From assembly GCA_947646015.1 (NCBI GenBank), contig CANSEY010000011.1:41455-105454 (forward strand): a stretch of DNA of 64,000 nucleotides, given 5' to 3'. Position numbers and translations under genes: made by a program. Every line of letters begins with the position of its first letter. Position 1 is the first letter of the stretch. The notes beneath the pieces were generated by a model, which was not told the origin of the DNA, did no database searches, and saw only the letters and a list, made by a program, of their open reading frames with translations. The DNA comes from an uncultured Bacteroides sp. (GTDB taxonomy: Bacteria > Bacteroidota > Bacteroidia > Bacteroidales > Bacteroidaceae). Below are positions 26,792 through 35,860 of the stretch, one piece after another.

Positions 26792-27364
26792 TTACACGAC
26801 GCCAGAGAAGCCCATGAATGCCATTGCCAGCAAACCTGCGGTAATCAAAGCAATCGGAGTCCCCTGCATTCCTTTCGGAATCTTCACCAGGGTCATCTGC
26901 TCACGCAATCCGGCAAACAATACCAGTGCCAGACCGAAGCCAAGAGCAGTAGAGAATGCGTATACAACACCTGTCAGCAGATCAAAGTCTTTCTGGATTA
27001 CCAGGATTGCCACACCGAGAATACAGCAGTTCGTTGTAATCAACGGCAGGAACACACCCAGTGCCTGATACAAAGAAGGAGAAACTTTCTTCAGAATAAT
27101 TTCTACCATCTGCACCAGTCCGGCAATAACCAGAATAAAAGTGATTGTCTGTAAGTACCCCAATCCGAAAGCGTCCAACACAAACTTCTGAATCAGGAAT
27201 GTGACGATGGTAGCGATAGTCAGCACGAAAGCAACTGCCGCACTCATACCCATCGCTGTTTCCACCTTCTTGGAAACACCCAGGAACGGACAGATTCCCA
27301 GGAACTGCGACAACACAATGTTGTTTACAAAGATTGCCGAGATAAATATCAATATATATTCCAT
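26792..27364 (-). CDS. rnfA: Rnf electron-transport complex subunit RnfA
   Basis: 190 residues with six membrane segments, as in RnfA/NqrE. The conserved start MEYILIFISAIFVNNIVLSQ and LGICPFLGVSKKVETAMGMS are clear. RnfA and RnfE form the inner-membrane pair with inverted topologies. In other Rnf complexes these hold a metal centre between membrane halves. It is the last gene of the operon and follows rnfE by 22 bases. Confidence 0.95.
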   Translation of the reverse strand: MEYILIFISAIFVNNIVLSQFLGICPFLGVSKKVETAMGMSAAVAFVLTIATIVTFLIQKFVLDAFGLGYLQTITFILVIAGLVQMVEIILKKVSPSLYQALGVFLPLITTNCCILGVAILVIQKDFDLLTGVVYAFSTALGFGLALVLFAGLREQMTLVKIPKGMQGTPIALITAGLLAMAFMGFSGVV

Positions 27365-27386
27365 ATTCTTTTCTTATTTAATAGAG

Positions 27387-27971
27387 TTAGGCTTTCTTCA
27401 GACTATTAATAATGGCAATCAGATAACCTAAAGCGATAAAGGCACCCGGAGCCAGAACAAAGATCAGCATTCCGTATTCTTCCGGCAGAATGGTCAGATT
27501 AAATATCTTACCTGTTCCGAAGAATTCACGTACGGCACCCAACAGAGTCAGGGCAATGGTAAAGCCAAATCCCATACCGATACCATCAAACATAGAAGCC
27601 AGCGGATTGTTCTTCGCTGCGAAAGCTTCCGCACGTCCCAATACGATACAGTTTACTACGATCAGCGGAATGAAAAGACCGAGAGTAGCATACAGATCGG
27701 GCACGTATGCTTGCATTATCATCTGCAACAGTGTCACGAATGACGCGATCACCACGATAAATGAAGGGATGCGTACCATATCCGGAATCAGATTCTTGAT
27801 AGATGAAATTACCACGTTCGAGCAAATCAGGACGAACATAGTGGCCAGTCCCATACCCATACCGTTGATTGCCGATGATGTCGTACCCAGTGTAGGACAC
27901 ATACCGAGCAGGAGCACAAAAATAGGATTCTCTTTGATAATCCCGTTCATCATTACTTTAAAATTATTCAT
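27387..27971 (-). CDS. rnfE: Rnf complex subunit RnfE
   Basis: 194 residues, six membrane segments, MNNFKVMMNGIIKENPIFVL at the start and LLGMCPTLGTTSSAINGMGM typical of RnfE/NqrD. It is the topological partner of RnfA. A strong AGGAGG lies a few bases before the ATG, unusual for this genome. It begins 17 bases after rnfG, so it belongs to the same transcript. Confidence 0.94.
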   Translation of the reverse strand: MNNFKVMMNGIIKENPIFVLLLGMCPTLGTTSSAINGMGMGLATMFVLICSNVVISSIKNLIPDMVRIPSFIVVIASFVTLLQMIMQAYVPDLYATLGLFIPLIVVNCIVLGRAEAFAAKNNPLASMFDGIGMGFGFTIALTLLGAVREFFGTGKIFNLTILPEEYGMLIFVLAPGAFIALGYLIAIINSLKKA

Positions 27972-27988
27972 AACTGTCTCCTCCTTTC

Positions 27989-28702
27989 TTAGTTATTAGT
28001 GTCATTAGCAGCTGCTTCACCTTCCGGTGCAGCAGCCGGTTCATTTTTCTGGGAAGCTCCGGAATTCGTATCCACCTCACCGCCTTTATATGCCTGATAA
28101 GCAGCATTCACCGCATTCAGGAAAGCACGTGAAGTGATAGTAGAAGCCGTGATAGCATCTACCTGTCCATTCATGTCTTTGGTCACAGCCAATGGAGTCT
28201 CTCCCGGATTCATGCCCAAAATAGATTTTGCACTTTCTTCGTGAGATACCGGTTTTTCGTTCTTTGCAGGATCATAAGCTCCAAACCATTTGTCCGCTTT
28301 CGAACCCAATCCCGGAGTTTCAGCGTGCGCCAATAAAGAGTAGTTATAAATCTTGCCTTCAGCATCAAAGCCCACCAGCACTTTCAGTTCACCGCCAAAT
28401 CCCATTGACTTGGCTTCAACGGCAGAACCTACCCACTTTTCGCCATTCTTGGCCGGATAGATAATGAAATCCACGATTTTCTTTCCGTCTTTCTCGCTGA
28501 AAACAGTATCGCTTTCGGCTACCGGATTATTGGTATATTCAGGAAGCACCTTTTTCAAGGCCTCGTTCAGCGTCTTTGCATTCGCTTCGGCAATAGGGCC
28601 TTTCGTCAGTTCGTTCACATAAGCCAGCAACGCTACGGAAACAGCTGTAACGCCCGTAAGTACCAGCAACATATTCTTTAAAGATGATTGTAACTTTTTC
28701 AT
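27989..28702 (-). CDS. rnfG: Rnf complex subunit RnfG (FMN-binding)
   Basis: 237 residues. One N-terminal membrane segment (LLVLTGVTAVSVALLAYV) is followed by a periplasmic domain with the covalent FMN attachment region DAITASTITSRAFL near residue 185, where a Thr carries the flavin in characterised RnfG/NqrC. The last 35 residues are Ala, Glu and Asn rich and low in complexity. It starts 4 bases inside rnfD and carries electrons on the periplasmic side. Confidence 0.94.
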   Translation of the reverse strand: MKKLQSSLKNMLLVLTGVTAVSVALLAYVNELTKGPIAEANAKTLNEALKKVLPEYTNNPVAESDTVFSEKDGKKIVDFIIYPAKNGEKWVGSAVEAKSMGFGGELKVLVGFDAEGKIYNYSLLAHAETPGLGSKADKWFGAYDPAKNEKPVSHEESAKSILGMNPGETPLAVTKDMNGQVDAITASTITSRAFLNAVNAAYQAYKGGEVDTNSGASQKNEPAAAPEGEAAANDTNN

Positions 28703-29691
28703 TTCTTCTTCGCTACCTCCCCAAAGCGTTTAGGTTTACAATAGGTGTTAATCAGCGGAGTGAACGCATTCATAATCAGGATGGCGAATGACATACCTTC
28801 GGGATATGCACCGAACAGACGGATAACCACCGTCAGCAGACCGATACAAACACCGTAAATCAGCATACCTTTCTTGCTCATCGGAGAAGTCACATAGTCG
28901 GTTGCCATAAAGACAGCTCCCAGCATCAGACCTCCGGAGAGTAGTTGCAATACCGGAGAAACATACTTTTCGGGATCCACCATATGCATAATGCCTGCAA
29001 ATACAAATACAGTCACAATGATAGAAACCGGAATATGCCAGGTGATGATCTTTTTCCAGAGCATGTATACCAGTCCGAGCAACAGTGCCAGCGCACTTAC
29101 TTCACCGATACATCCGCCGTTCTGTCCGATAAACAGAGTCAGCGCATCAGGTATCTGGCTCAAAGCACTTGCATCGCCGTGAATAGCCTGTTTCATCAAT
29201 GCCAGCGGAGTAGCACCGGTGGTAGCGTCCATATAAGATGTCAGCTGACCTACTACCGGCCATGTTGTCATCTGCACCGGAAAAGAAAGCAACAGGAATA
29301 CACGTCCCGCCAATGCCGGGTTGAATGGGTTGCAGCCTAGACCACCGAAAGACATCTTGCCTACACCAATTGCGAACAGTGCACCCAGAATGATAATCCA
29401 GATAGGCAGATTGGAAGGTAGATTGAATGCCAGCAACACACCTGTAATGACAGCAGAGCCGTCACAAATGGTTGTAGCAGGTTTCTTCATTAAGAATTTA
29501 ACGATCGCCCATTCGAAGAATAAACAGGCTGCTACCGAAGTAGCCGTGACAATCAGAGCCCCCAGTCCGAAGAAATAAAGCGACACCAGAAAAGCCGGAA
29601 TCAGTGCGATCAGCACGCCATACATATTTTTCTGTACGCTGTCTCCGCCATGCACGTGGGGTGATAGTGATACGATTAATTTATTTTCCAT
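28699..29691 (-). CDS. rnfD: Rnf complex subunit RnfD
   Basis: 330 residues, a multi-span membrane protein. SYMDATTGATPLALMKQ holds the motif (TGATPL) around the Thr to which FMN is linked in RnfD/NqrB. KMSFGGLGCNPFNPALAGRV is another conserved stretch. It begins 7 bases after rnfC. In the membrane it passes electrons and is tied to ion pumping. Confidence 0.95.
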   Translation of the reverse strand: MENKLIVSLSPHVHGGDSVQKNMYGVLIALIPAFLVSLYFFGLGALIVTATSVAACLFFEWAIVKFLMKKPATTICDGSAVITGVLLAFNLPSNLPIWIIILGALFAIGVGKMSFGGLGCNPFNPALAGRVFLLLSFPVQMTTWPVVGQLTSYMDATTGATPLALMKQAIHGDASALSQIPDALTLFIGQNGGCIGEVSALALLLGLVYMLWKKIITWHIPVSIIVTVFVFAGIMHMVDPEKYVSPVLQLLSGGLMLGAVFMATDYVTSPMSKKGMLIYGVCIGLLTVVIRLFGAYPEGMSFAILIMNAFTPLINTYCKPKRFGEVAKKK

Positions 29692-29697
29692 ACTTCG

Positions 29698-31035
29698 TTA
29701 TTTTTTAGCTTGACGTGCACGAATCATAGCTCCTACTTTACCCTTACCCAAGCGGCAGTAATCAAGCAGCGGACGGTTGGCAGGACAAGTGAACTGACAG
29801 GAACCGCACTCGATACAATCCATGATTCTTTCTTTTTCCATTGTTTCAAAATCTCCGTTTTCGGACAAAGCTCCGAGCAAGTACGGCTCCAATCCCATCG
29901 GACAAGCGCTCACACACTTTGCGCAACGGATACAGGTTTGTGCTTCACCACGTTTGGCTTCCTTCTGATTCATAATCAAGATGCCGGAACTGCCTTTTGC
30001 GGTAGGAACTTCGATATTCACCAGAGCCTTACCCATCATCGGACCGCCACCGATCACTTTTCCCGTATCCTCCGGCAGACCGCCACAAGCATCAATCAGC
30101 TGTTTCATTGGTGTACCGATACGAGCCAGAAAGTTGGAAGGTTTGGCCACAGACTTACCAGTTACGGTAATCACACGCTCAAACAACGGTTTATTTTTCT
30201 GAACAGCTTCATAAACAGCAAATGCCGTACCCACATTCTGCACAACTGCCCCAGTAGAGATAGGCAGCGCACCACTTGCCACCTGGCGTTTGGTAATCGC
30301 ATCAATCAGCTGTTTCTCACCACCCTGAGGATATTTCACTTTCAAAGGAACAACTTCGATGCCTGCATAACTGGAAGCAACTTTCGTCATCAGTTCAATA
30401 GCATCCGGCTTGTTATTCTCAATTCCGATAAATGCCTTATTTACCTTCACGGCTTTCATCAGAATGGAGACACCTACCATGACTTCTTCCGCGTGTTCCA
30501 GCATCAGCTGATGGTCGGCAGTCAGATACGGTTCACATTCCACCGCATTGATAATCACACATTCTGCCTTGAACGAAGGAGGCGGACAAAGTTTCACCTG
30601 TGTAGGAAAACAAGCACCACCCAAACCTACGATACCGGCATCGGCAATCTTCTTCACGATTTCTTCGGACGAAAGCTCACATTCTTTGACCAGTGTCTTG
30701 CTACGGTCAATGGTTTCTTCCCATTCGTCGCCTTCTACATCAATAAAAATAGCAGGTTTTGCATAACCGCTCGCATCGACTACTGTATCAATCTTCGCCA
30801 CTTTTCCACTGACAGAAGAGTGAATTGCTGCCGAAACGAAGCCGGCAGGTTCGGCAATCTTCGTGCCTACCTTCACCATATCACCTTTTGCTACTATCGG
30901 TTTGGCAGGTGCGCCAATGTGCTGCCCCAACAGAATAACTGCCTTTGCAGGAACTTCCGCTGTGATGATAGGTTGATGTGCCGACAATTTATTTTCGTGT
31001 GGATGAACTCCACCAATTGAAAATGTCTTTAACAT
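29698..31035 (-). CDS. rnfC: Rnf complex subunit RnfC
   Basis: 445 residues. A peripheral subunit that binds NADH and carries an FMN and iron-sulfur clusters. GGACFPTQVKL is near the nucleotide site, and two 4Fe-4S motifs, CIRCAKCVSACPMGLEP and CIECGSCQFTCPANRP, lie near residues 370-420. It reads as the short RnfC without the repeat-rich tail seen in some proteobacterial copies. The gene is 24 bases downstream of rnfB. Confidence 0.95.
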   Translation of the reverse strand: MLKTFSIGGVHPHENKLSAHQPIITAEVPAKAVILLGQHIGAPAKPIVAKGDMVKVGTKIAEPAGFVSAAIHSSVSGKVAKIDTVVDASGYAKPAIFIDVEGDEWEETIDRSKTLVKECELSSEEIVKKIADAGIVGLGGACFPTQVKLCPPPSFKAECVIINAVECEPYLTADHQLMLEHAEEVMVGVSILMKAVKVNKAFIGIENNKPDAIELMTKVASSYAGIEVVPLKVKYPQGGEKQLIDAITKRQVASGALPISTGAVVQNVGTAFAVYEAVQKNKPLFERVITVTGKSVAKPSNFLARIGTPMKQLIDACGGLPEDTGKVIGGGPMMGKALVNIEVPTAKGSSGILIMNQKEAKRGEAQTCIRCAKCVSACPMGLEPYLLGALSENGDFETMEKERIMDCIECGSCQFTCPANRPLLDYCRLGKGKVGAMIRARQAKK

Positions 31036-31059
31036 ACAATTCTGTATTTTATTCTGTTA

Positions 31060-31941
31060 TTATTCTGTTACCTTCGGAGCTTCTGCAGCAACTGTTTTCG
31101 GTTCTTCTTCCGCCTTCGGTTTACGTGGAGGGAAGTTCAGCTCGATAATTGTGTTCTGCGGACAAACTTCCACGCACTTACGGCATGATTTACACTTGTT
31201 CGGATCGATGTAAGCCAGGTTGTTCTCCAGCGTAATGGCTTCGAACGGACAAGTCTTGACACACTTACCACAGCCGATACAGCTCACTGTACAAGCCTTA
31301 CGTGCTACGGCTCCCTTGTCTTTGTTCACACAAGAGATGTACACACGGCGTGATTTCTTGCCTTGCGGACGAATCTCGATGATCGCCTTCGGACAAGCCT
31401 TCACACAAGCGCCACAAGCTGTACATTTGGCTTCATCCACTTCCGGAAGTCCCGTTTCGGGATTCATGTGGATAGCATCGAACTGGCAGGCAGCCACACA
31501 GTCGCCACATCCGAGGCATCCGTAGCTACAACCTGTTTCTCCACCATACAATGAAGCGGCAATAGCGCAACTCTTCGCACCGTCGTATTGATTAATACGC
31601 GGACGGTTGGCACAGCTTCCGTTACATCTTACTACTGCTACCATCGGTTCAGCTTCAGTAGCTGCCAGTCCGAGAATATCAGCAATTTGTGCCATGACAG
31701 GCTGACCGCCTACAGGGCAGAATTTACCATCCAGCGAACCGGCTTTGACGCAAGCATCGGCAAAGCCGCTACAACCGGGATAGCCACATCCACCACAATT
31801 AGCCTGGGGAAGCACTTCTCCCACCTGGGCAATCCGCGGGTCTTCATACACGGCAAATTTCTTGGAAGCCACATAAAGAATAGCGGCCAGCACGAGCGCT
31901 ATAGCTCCCAATGAAATCACTGCAATCAGAATCAAATTCAT
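31060..31941 (-). CDS. rnfB: Rnf complex subunit RnfB (polyferredoxin)
   Basis: 293 residues. An N-terminal membrane segment (LILIAVISLGAIALVLAAIL), the CGGCGYPGCSGFADAC cluster motif near residue 50, and then several CxxCxxCxxxC ferredoxin motifs (CLGCGDCVAACQFD, CTACGACVKACPKA, CIGCGKCVKTCPFE, CKSCRKCVEVCPQN). It takes electrons from ferredoxin for the Rnf chain. Its order here, B first, is the Bacteroidetes arrangement. Confidence 0.96.
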   Translation of the reverse strand: MNLILIAVISLGAIALVLAAILYVASKKFAVYEDPRIAQVGEVLPQANCGGCGYPGCSGFADACVKAGSLDGKFCPVGGQPVMAQIADILGLAATEAEPMVAVVRCNGSCANRPRINQYDGAKSCAIAASLYGGETGCSYGCLGCGDCVAACQFDAIHMNPETGLPEVDEAKCTACGACVKACPKAIIEIRPQGKKSRRVYISCVNKDKGAVARKACTVSCIGCGKCVKTCPFEAITLENNLAYIDPNKCKSCRKCVEVCPQNTIIELNFPPRKPKAEEEPKTVAAEAPKVTE

Positions 31942-31947
31942 AATGTT

Positions 31948-32373
31948 TTAGTTATTTATTGGTTTTATAGTAAATGAAAAATGTTGTTTCATTCGCGTTT
32001 TATTGAGCCACAATACGAAATAATAAGGAATAAGAACTGCCAGAGAAAGAAGAGCCGCATACAGTTCATTCCCTATCAATGCCATCCATGCGAACAGGGA
32101 AACAATCAGAAGTACAAAAGGAATTATGAATGCAAGGGTTACAGCCATCATGCCCATCGACGTTTCGCCGATCACCATCACCCGCTCTCCTACCTGATAG
32201 GAAGCAGCTGTAACATCCGTTATATCTATGACTTTGTCTTTACTATCCGCCGAAGAACAGTGGCCTTTTGCGCTACAAGCCGCACAAGCCGACGTCTGAA
32301 CGATTCTCACCGACAGATGAGAACCCTGTATGTTTTCCACAATACCTAGATGCTTTATAGTATTATTCGTCAT
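31948..32373 (-). CDS. RseC-family (SoxR-reducing system) membrane protein
   Basis: 141 residues. A cytoplasmic N-terminus with cysteines (SACAACSAKGHCSSAD) and two membrane segments near residues 75-120 (MMAVTLAFIIPFVLLIVSLF, AALLSLAVLIPYYFVLWL) match the RseC family. RseC is linked to the Rsx/Rnf complex in E. coli, where it helps keep SoxR reduced. Here it leads the rnf operon, 6 bases before rnfB, so a role in Rnf assembly or redox coupling is more likely than SoxR control. Confidence 0.88.
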   Translation of the reverse strand: MTNNTIKHLGIVENIQGSHLSVRIVQTSACAACSAKGHCSSADSKDKVIDITDVTAASYQVGERVMVIGETSMGMMAVTLAFIIPFVLLIVSLFAWMALIGNELYAALLSLAVLIPYYFVLWLNKTRMKQHFSFTIKPINN

Positions 32374-32401
32374 TTTGCAAACTCAACATTACAAATCGCG
32401 G

Positions 32402-32409
32402 CAAATTTA
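32402..32409 (-). promoter_or_regulatory. -7 promoter element of the rseC-rnf operon
   Basis: Reverse strand TAAATTTG matches TAnnTTTG, 29 bases upstream of the first gene. Confidence 0.6.
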
Positions 32410-32536
32410 ATCATTATTTGTGAACTACGAAGCATTCCCTCATTTTTTTCTACATAATAAAATGTTATTTTTTGTGTTTTCGTTATCGCACACGAAAAAG
32501 TAACGCCAACTATTTGATATTTTAGCATACAACAAA

Positions 32537-32563
32537 GCAGGCGGGAAAGTTCTTCCCGCCTGC
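32537..32563 (-). terminator. Terminator of the HU-smalltalk unit
   Basis: GCAGGCGGGAA pairs perfectly with TTCCCGCCTGC around a 5-base loop, followed on the reverse strand by TTTGTTG. It is just past the mini-gene. Confidence 0.75.
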
Positions 32564-32603
32564 CTGTCTTATCTAACCAATTACTTTATTTACTGAATGC
32601 TGC

Positions 32604-32696
32604 TTACAATGATGCAGCCTGTACTCCCAGTACTCCGGCAATCGCACCGGCTACAGCAATGATTACTTTCAAAACTACACTCCAAGTTTTCTTCAT
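32604..32696 (-). CDS. Smalltalk protein (30-residue hydrophobic peptide)
   Basis: 30 residues, starting MKKTWSVVLKVIIAVAGAIA and ending GVLGVQAASL. A basic start, one possible membrane segment, and a position next to an HU-like gene match the Bacteroidetes proteins that RefSeq calls 'smalltalk', a name I give from memory. Its function is unknown. AGGAGG at 32705-32710 stands 8 bases before the ATG, a strong Shine-Dalgarno in a genome that rarely uses one, and a terminator follows. These two signals support it as a real gene. Confidence 0.8.
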   Translation of the reverse strand: MKKTWSVVLKVIIAVAGAIAGVLGVQAASL

Positions 32697-32731
32697 AGAT
32701 TTTTCCTCCTTTCTTTTTTAAGCTTTTCAGA

Positions 32732-33253
32732 TTATACAGTCGGATCCGGAGCTTCCTCATCTCCTCCTCCTTCATTTCCACCACCGCCATTTTCACCATC
32801 ATCCGGATCATTCGGAGTCACAGAGGCATTCAACTTCTTCAGATATTCATCCAAACTGATCAAATCCAGTTTTTCATCTGCACGGGTAGCCGTCTTCGTG
32901 ATACGCAGTTCCTTATTCGCCTGAAAGAAGATGCGCACGCTATCCACACTTTTAGCATTGACGTCTTTCGCCGCATCCGCCCCTTTCGAACAAGCAGTCA
33001 GCATAAATACACCCAAGCCTTCGATATTCACAGACTTACCTTCCAAAAGTTGCTCTTTCATTTTCTCCACAAAATTCTGAATCACACTCTTGATATCACC
33101 GATGGATAAAGAAGAATAGCCCTGCATTTTCTGCGCAATATATTTCAGATTGACAGACTGACCTAAAGTGATCAGATGCGGATAATATTTCTTGGGAGAA
33201 TTGGGAACACGCGGGTCAGATGGTCGCGTAACAACCTTGTAAATTACACTCAT
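32732..33253 (-). CDS. HU-like DNA-binding protein
   Basis: 173 residues. An HU-related domain (about residues 1-120) includes NLKYIAQKMQGYSSLSIGDI and SVNIEGLGVFML, of the Bacteroidetes 'HU-related' type, longer than classic 90-residue HU. A low-complexity tail rich in Gly, Asp and Glu (DDGENGGGGNEGGGDEE) ends the protein. It bends or packages DNA. A 14-bp palindrome TTGTTGATCAACAA lies 47 bases upstream, near the likely start of transcription. The mini-gene 35 bases after it probably shares its transcript. Confidence 0.88.
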   Translation of the reverse strand: MSVIYKVVTRPSDPRVPNSPKKYYPHLITLGQSVNLKYIAQKMQGYSSLSIGDIKSVIQNFVEKMKEQLLEGKSVNIEGLGVFMLTACSKGADAAKDVNAKSVDSVRIFFQANKELRITKTATRADEKLDLISLDEYLKKLNASVTPNDPDDGENGGGGNEGGGDEEAPDPTV

Positions 33254-33299
33254 AATACGTTTTTTTAAAGATTCAAATTCAAGTTATTTTATTCACGTT

Positions 33300-33313
33300 T
33301 TGTTGATCAACAA
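33300..33313. promoter_or_regulatory. 14-bp palindrome upstream of the HU-like gene
   Basis: TTGTTGATCAACAA is a perfect palindrome. A near-match to the -7 element (TCACCTTTG, reverse strand) lies just upstream of it, so the palindrome would sit at the start of transcription. It could be an operator for autoregulation. Confidence 0.4.
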
Positions 33314-33352
33314 TGCAAAGGTGAGGCTTTTATTTCAGATAACAAAAAGAAA

Positions 33353-33368
33353 AGCCCCTTGCGGGGCT
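33353..33368 (-). terminator. Terminator at the end of the capsule operon
   Basis: AGCCCC pairs with GGGGCT around TTGC, flanked by A- and T-runs. On the reverse strand it follows the wzc-like gene by about 45 bases and ends in TTTTCTTTTTG. Confidence 0.8.
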
Positions 33369-33409
33369 CTTTTTCTGAGAAAAGTTATAATTCATAGATA
33401 TTCAGATAT

Positions 33410-35848
33410 TTATCTTTTTGTATCTTGACCATATCCATAGCCGTAACCATAACGTTTACCATAGCCGTAGTGTTTGCCATACTTACCGTAGCCGTAGTAA
33501 TAACCGTATTTTCGCTTCTTCAGGTCTACGCCGTTGATGACAGTACAAAGATTAGGCAGCTTCTTCTCAAAAGACAGTTCATTGATCAATGTATATTCCG
33601 CCTTATGAGTGTAGTCAGCACGGCATACGTAAACTGACAAGTCTGCTACACGACCTATTAATAAGGTATCCGTCACCATGCCGATAGGAGCAGTATCAAG
33701 GATGACATAATCGAAGTTCTTCTTCAAGGTTTCTATCGCTCTGTCCAGACCGTTACGGGCTAACAGTTCTGTTGGATTAGGAGGAACAGTACCACCCGGA
33801 AGAATAAACAGATTCTTATTTACATCAGAAGGCTGAACAAGTTCCATCAAATCCGTTTCAGGATTGGAAAGATACTGAGTAATACCTCTCTCCTTATTAG
33901 AGAGCTGGAATACTTTATTCAGTCCTGGCTTACGAATATCGAGCCCGACAATCACCACTTTCTTTCCCAAAAGAGAAAGACTGATAGCCAAATTCGACGA
34001 AACAAACGATTTTCCTTCACCACTGACAGTTGAGGTCACAAGGATCACCTTCTGATCATTATCGAGCATAAACTGAAGATTGGTCCGGATATTACGGAAG
34101 GTTTCACTCATCAGATTATTCTTGTTCTCGAAGACAGCGATAGAGCCATTCTTATCATTTTTCTCATCAGTCAATGGAATATCACCGACAACAGGAACAC
34201 TCGTTAGTTTCTCCACATCGGCACGACCTTCGATCTTGAATTTCGTCAGTTCAATCAAATAGATGATGCCAACCGGAATTCCAACACCAAGTATCAATGC
34301 GATCAAATAGATCATAGAGCGTTTAGGAGATACCGGAATATCGTCAGCTATAGCTTCATCAATGATCTTCGCATTATTCGCAGTGGCAGCAAGCGCAATA
34401 GCATTCTCTTCACGTTTCTGTAACAACATCAGATACAATCCGGCCTTGATCTCCTGCTGACGGGCGATGCTCACATAAGCCCGTTCCTGACCTGGAGCAT
34501 TACTGATACGACGGGAATAGCGGCTCGCTTCACGGTCAAGGCTCTCTTTGGTGATCATCAACCCCTGCAAGGTTCCTTCAAGAGTAGCTTGTACATTGGC
34601 TTTCATTGCACGGATACTCGTATCCAAATTCACAATCGTAGGGTTATTCTCTGTTGATGTACGTAACAGGCGTTTACGCTCAACAAGCATCTCGTTATAA
34701 CGTTCAATCGCACCGATCAAGGCAGCATCCTGCAAACCTACATTACTTGGTAATACTTCATATTCATTACCTCTCAAGTATTTACGCAAGTCATTTACCA
34801 AACTGATTTGAGTACGGTTCTCCACACTTTTCTTTTCATACTCAGCATTACCGGCCAAAGCTATCTGAGCTTCACTCGTCAAATCCGTGATACCCGCATC
34901 ACGCTTGAAGGACTCCAGATTAGCTTCTGTACTACCTAATTCTTTTGAGATAATGCCAATACGTTCATCGATAAATTCTGCTGTTTTCTGAGCAATCTCG
35001 TTTTTATCATTGTTCGTATTGCGATTATACATCTCAAGCAACTGGTTGATAAAATCCTGCCCACGCTGCAAACTGGAGTTTTTCAATGAAATCACGGCAA
35101 CAGAAGTCGTTTTAGAAGTAGGTTCCACAGATAGACTCTTACAATAGCCTCTAGCCACTCTCATTGGTTTACTTATTGTCGCAGTTATATGGCGTACGTT
35201 CTTCTCTATCTGAGGAACCTTCGTTCCATCCTGTAAAGTTACCGAATCAACCTCCTGAAAGAAAGCCAATGTACCTTCATCAGTCGGAAAAATAGCAGGC
35301 AGCTTTTCAAAATGTTTCTGATAACCCTTTTCACCTACAGTCACATTCACATCCATACTCCCTTCAGGCTGTAAGGTCATCTCTACTACCATCAAAGTTT
35401 TCAGTTTTTCAGCCTCTTGAGGTGTCAAACTCACTTGTACCGGAGATGTTTTATATAAACCTTTAGCAGGAAACTCATCCTCATCTTTATAGGTTATATA
35501 CAGTCCCAACTGATTAACCACCTCTTTTACGAGTGTTTTCGAACGAAGAACTTCCAACTCGTTATCAATGTTTTTAGAAGATGTCATCAGACCGCTTAAC
35601 CCCATATCCTCCAATTCCGAAGAAAGTCCTGCACCTCCACCCTTCTTCTCGTCTTTTATCAGAACTGTAGCGGAAATATTATAAATCGGGGTAGCCCAGT
35701 GCAGATAAAACCACGCACCAACCAAACATAGCAACACCGCACCTACAAACCAAGGCCAGTGAATAATATATTTAAAAAGCAGTGCCCGGAAATCGATCTG
35801 CTCCTCAGTCATTTCACGTCCTTTCACGTTTTGATTTTCTTCCTTCAT
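33410..35848 (-). CDS. wzc: Wzc-like chain-length regulator and BY-type tyrosine kinase
   Basis: 812 residues. A membrane segment near residue 30 starts the Wzz domain. A long coiled-coil periplasmic part follows, a second membrane segment sits near residue 515, and then comes the cytoplasmic kinase. The kinase has Walker A STVSGEGKSFVSSNLA, Walker A' VVIVGLDIRKPG and Walker B YVILDTAPIG. The tail is a tyrosine cluster with about a dozen Tyr-Gly or Lys-Tyr-Gly steps in 35 residues, the site of autophosphorylation in Wzc. It controls capsule length and export with Wza. It is the last gene of the operon. Confidence 0.94.
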   Translation of the reverse strand: MKEENQNVKGREMTEEQIDFRALLFKYIIHWPWFVGAVLLCLVGAWFYLHWATPIYNISATVLIKDEKKGGGAGLSSELEDMGLSGLMTSSKNIDNELEVLRSKTLVKEVVNQLGLYITYKDEDEFPAKGLYKTSPVQVSLTPQEAEKLKTLMVVEMTLQPEGSMDVNVTVGEKGYQKHFEKLPAIFPTDEGTLAFFQEVDSVTLQDGTKVPQIEKNVRHITATISKPMRVARGYCKSLSVEPTSKTTSVAVISLKNSSLQRGQDFINQLLEMYNRNTNNDKNEIAQKTAEFIDERIGIISKELGSTEANLESFKRDAGITDLTSEAQIALAGNAEYEKKSVENRTQISLVNDLRKYLRGNEYEVLPSNVGLQDAALIGAIERYNEMLVERKRLLRTSTENNPTIVNLDTSIRAMKANVQATLEGTLQGLMITKESLDREASRYSRRISNAPGQERAYVSIARQQEIKAGLYLMLLQKREENAIALAATANNAKIIDEAIADDIPVSPKRSMIYLIALILGVGIPVGIIYLIELTKFKIEGRADVEKLTSVPVVGDIPLTDEKNDKNGSIAVFENKNNLMSETFRNIRTNLQFMLDNDQKVILVTSTVSGEGKSFVSSNLAISLSLLGKKVVIVGLDIRKPGLNKVFQLSNKERGITQYLSNPETDLMELVQPSDVNKNLFILPGGTVPPNPTELLARNGLDRAIETLKKNFDYVILDTAPIGMVTDTLLIGRVADLSVYVCRADYTHKAEYTLINELSFEKKLPNLCTVINGVDLKKRKYGYYYGYGKYGKHYGYGKRYGYGYGYGQDTKR

Positions 35849-35860
35849 AACTCTTTCTTT

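Noticed and set aside
29710-31020. 436-residue open frame on the plus strand opposite rnfC
   Set aside because: It is a mirror of a well-supported iron-sulfur protein gene, contains a high share of His, Arg and Thr, and has no family motif. The real gene is on the other strand.
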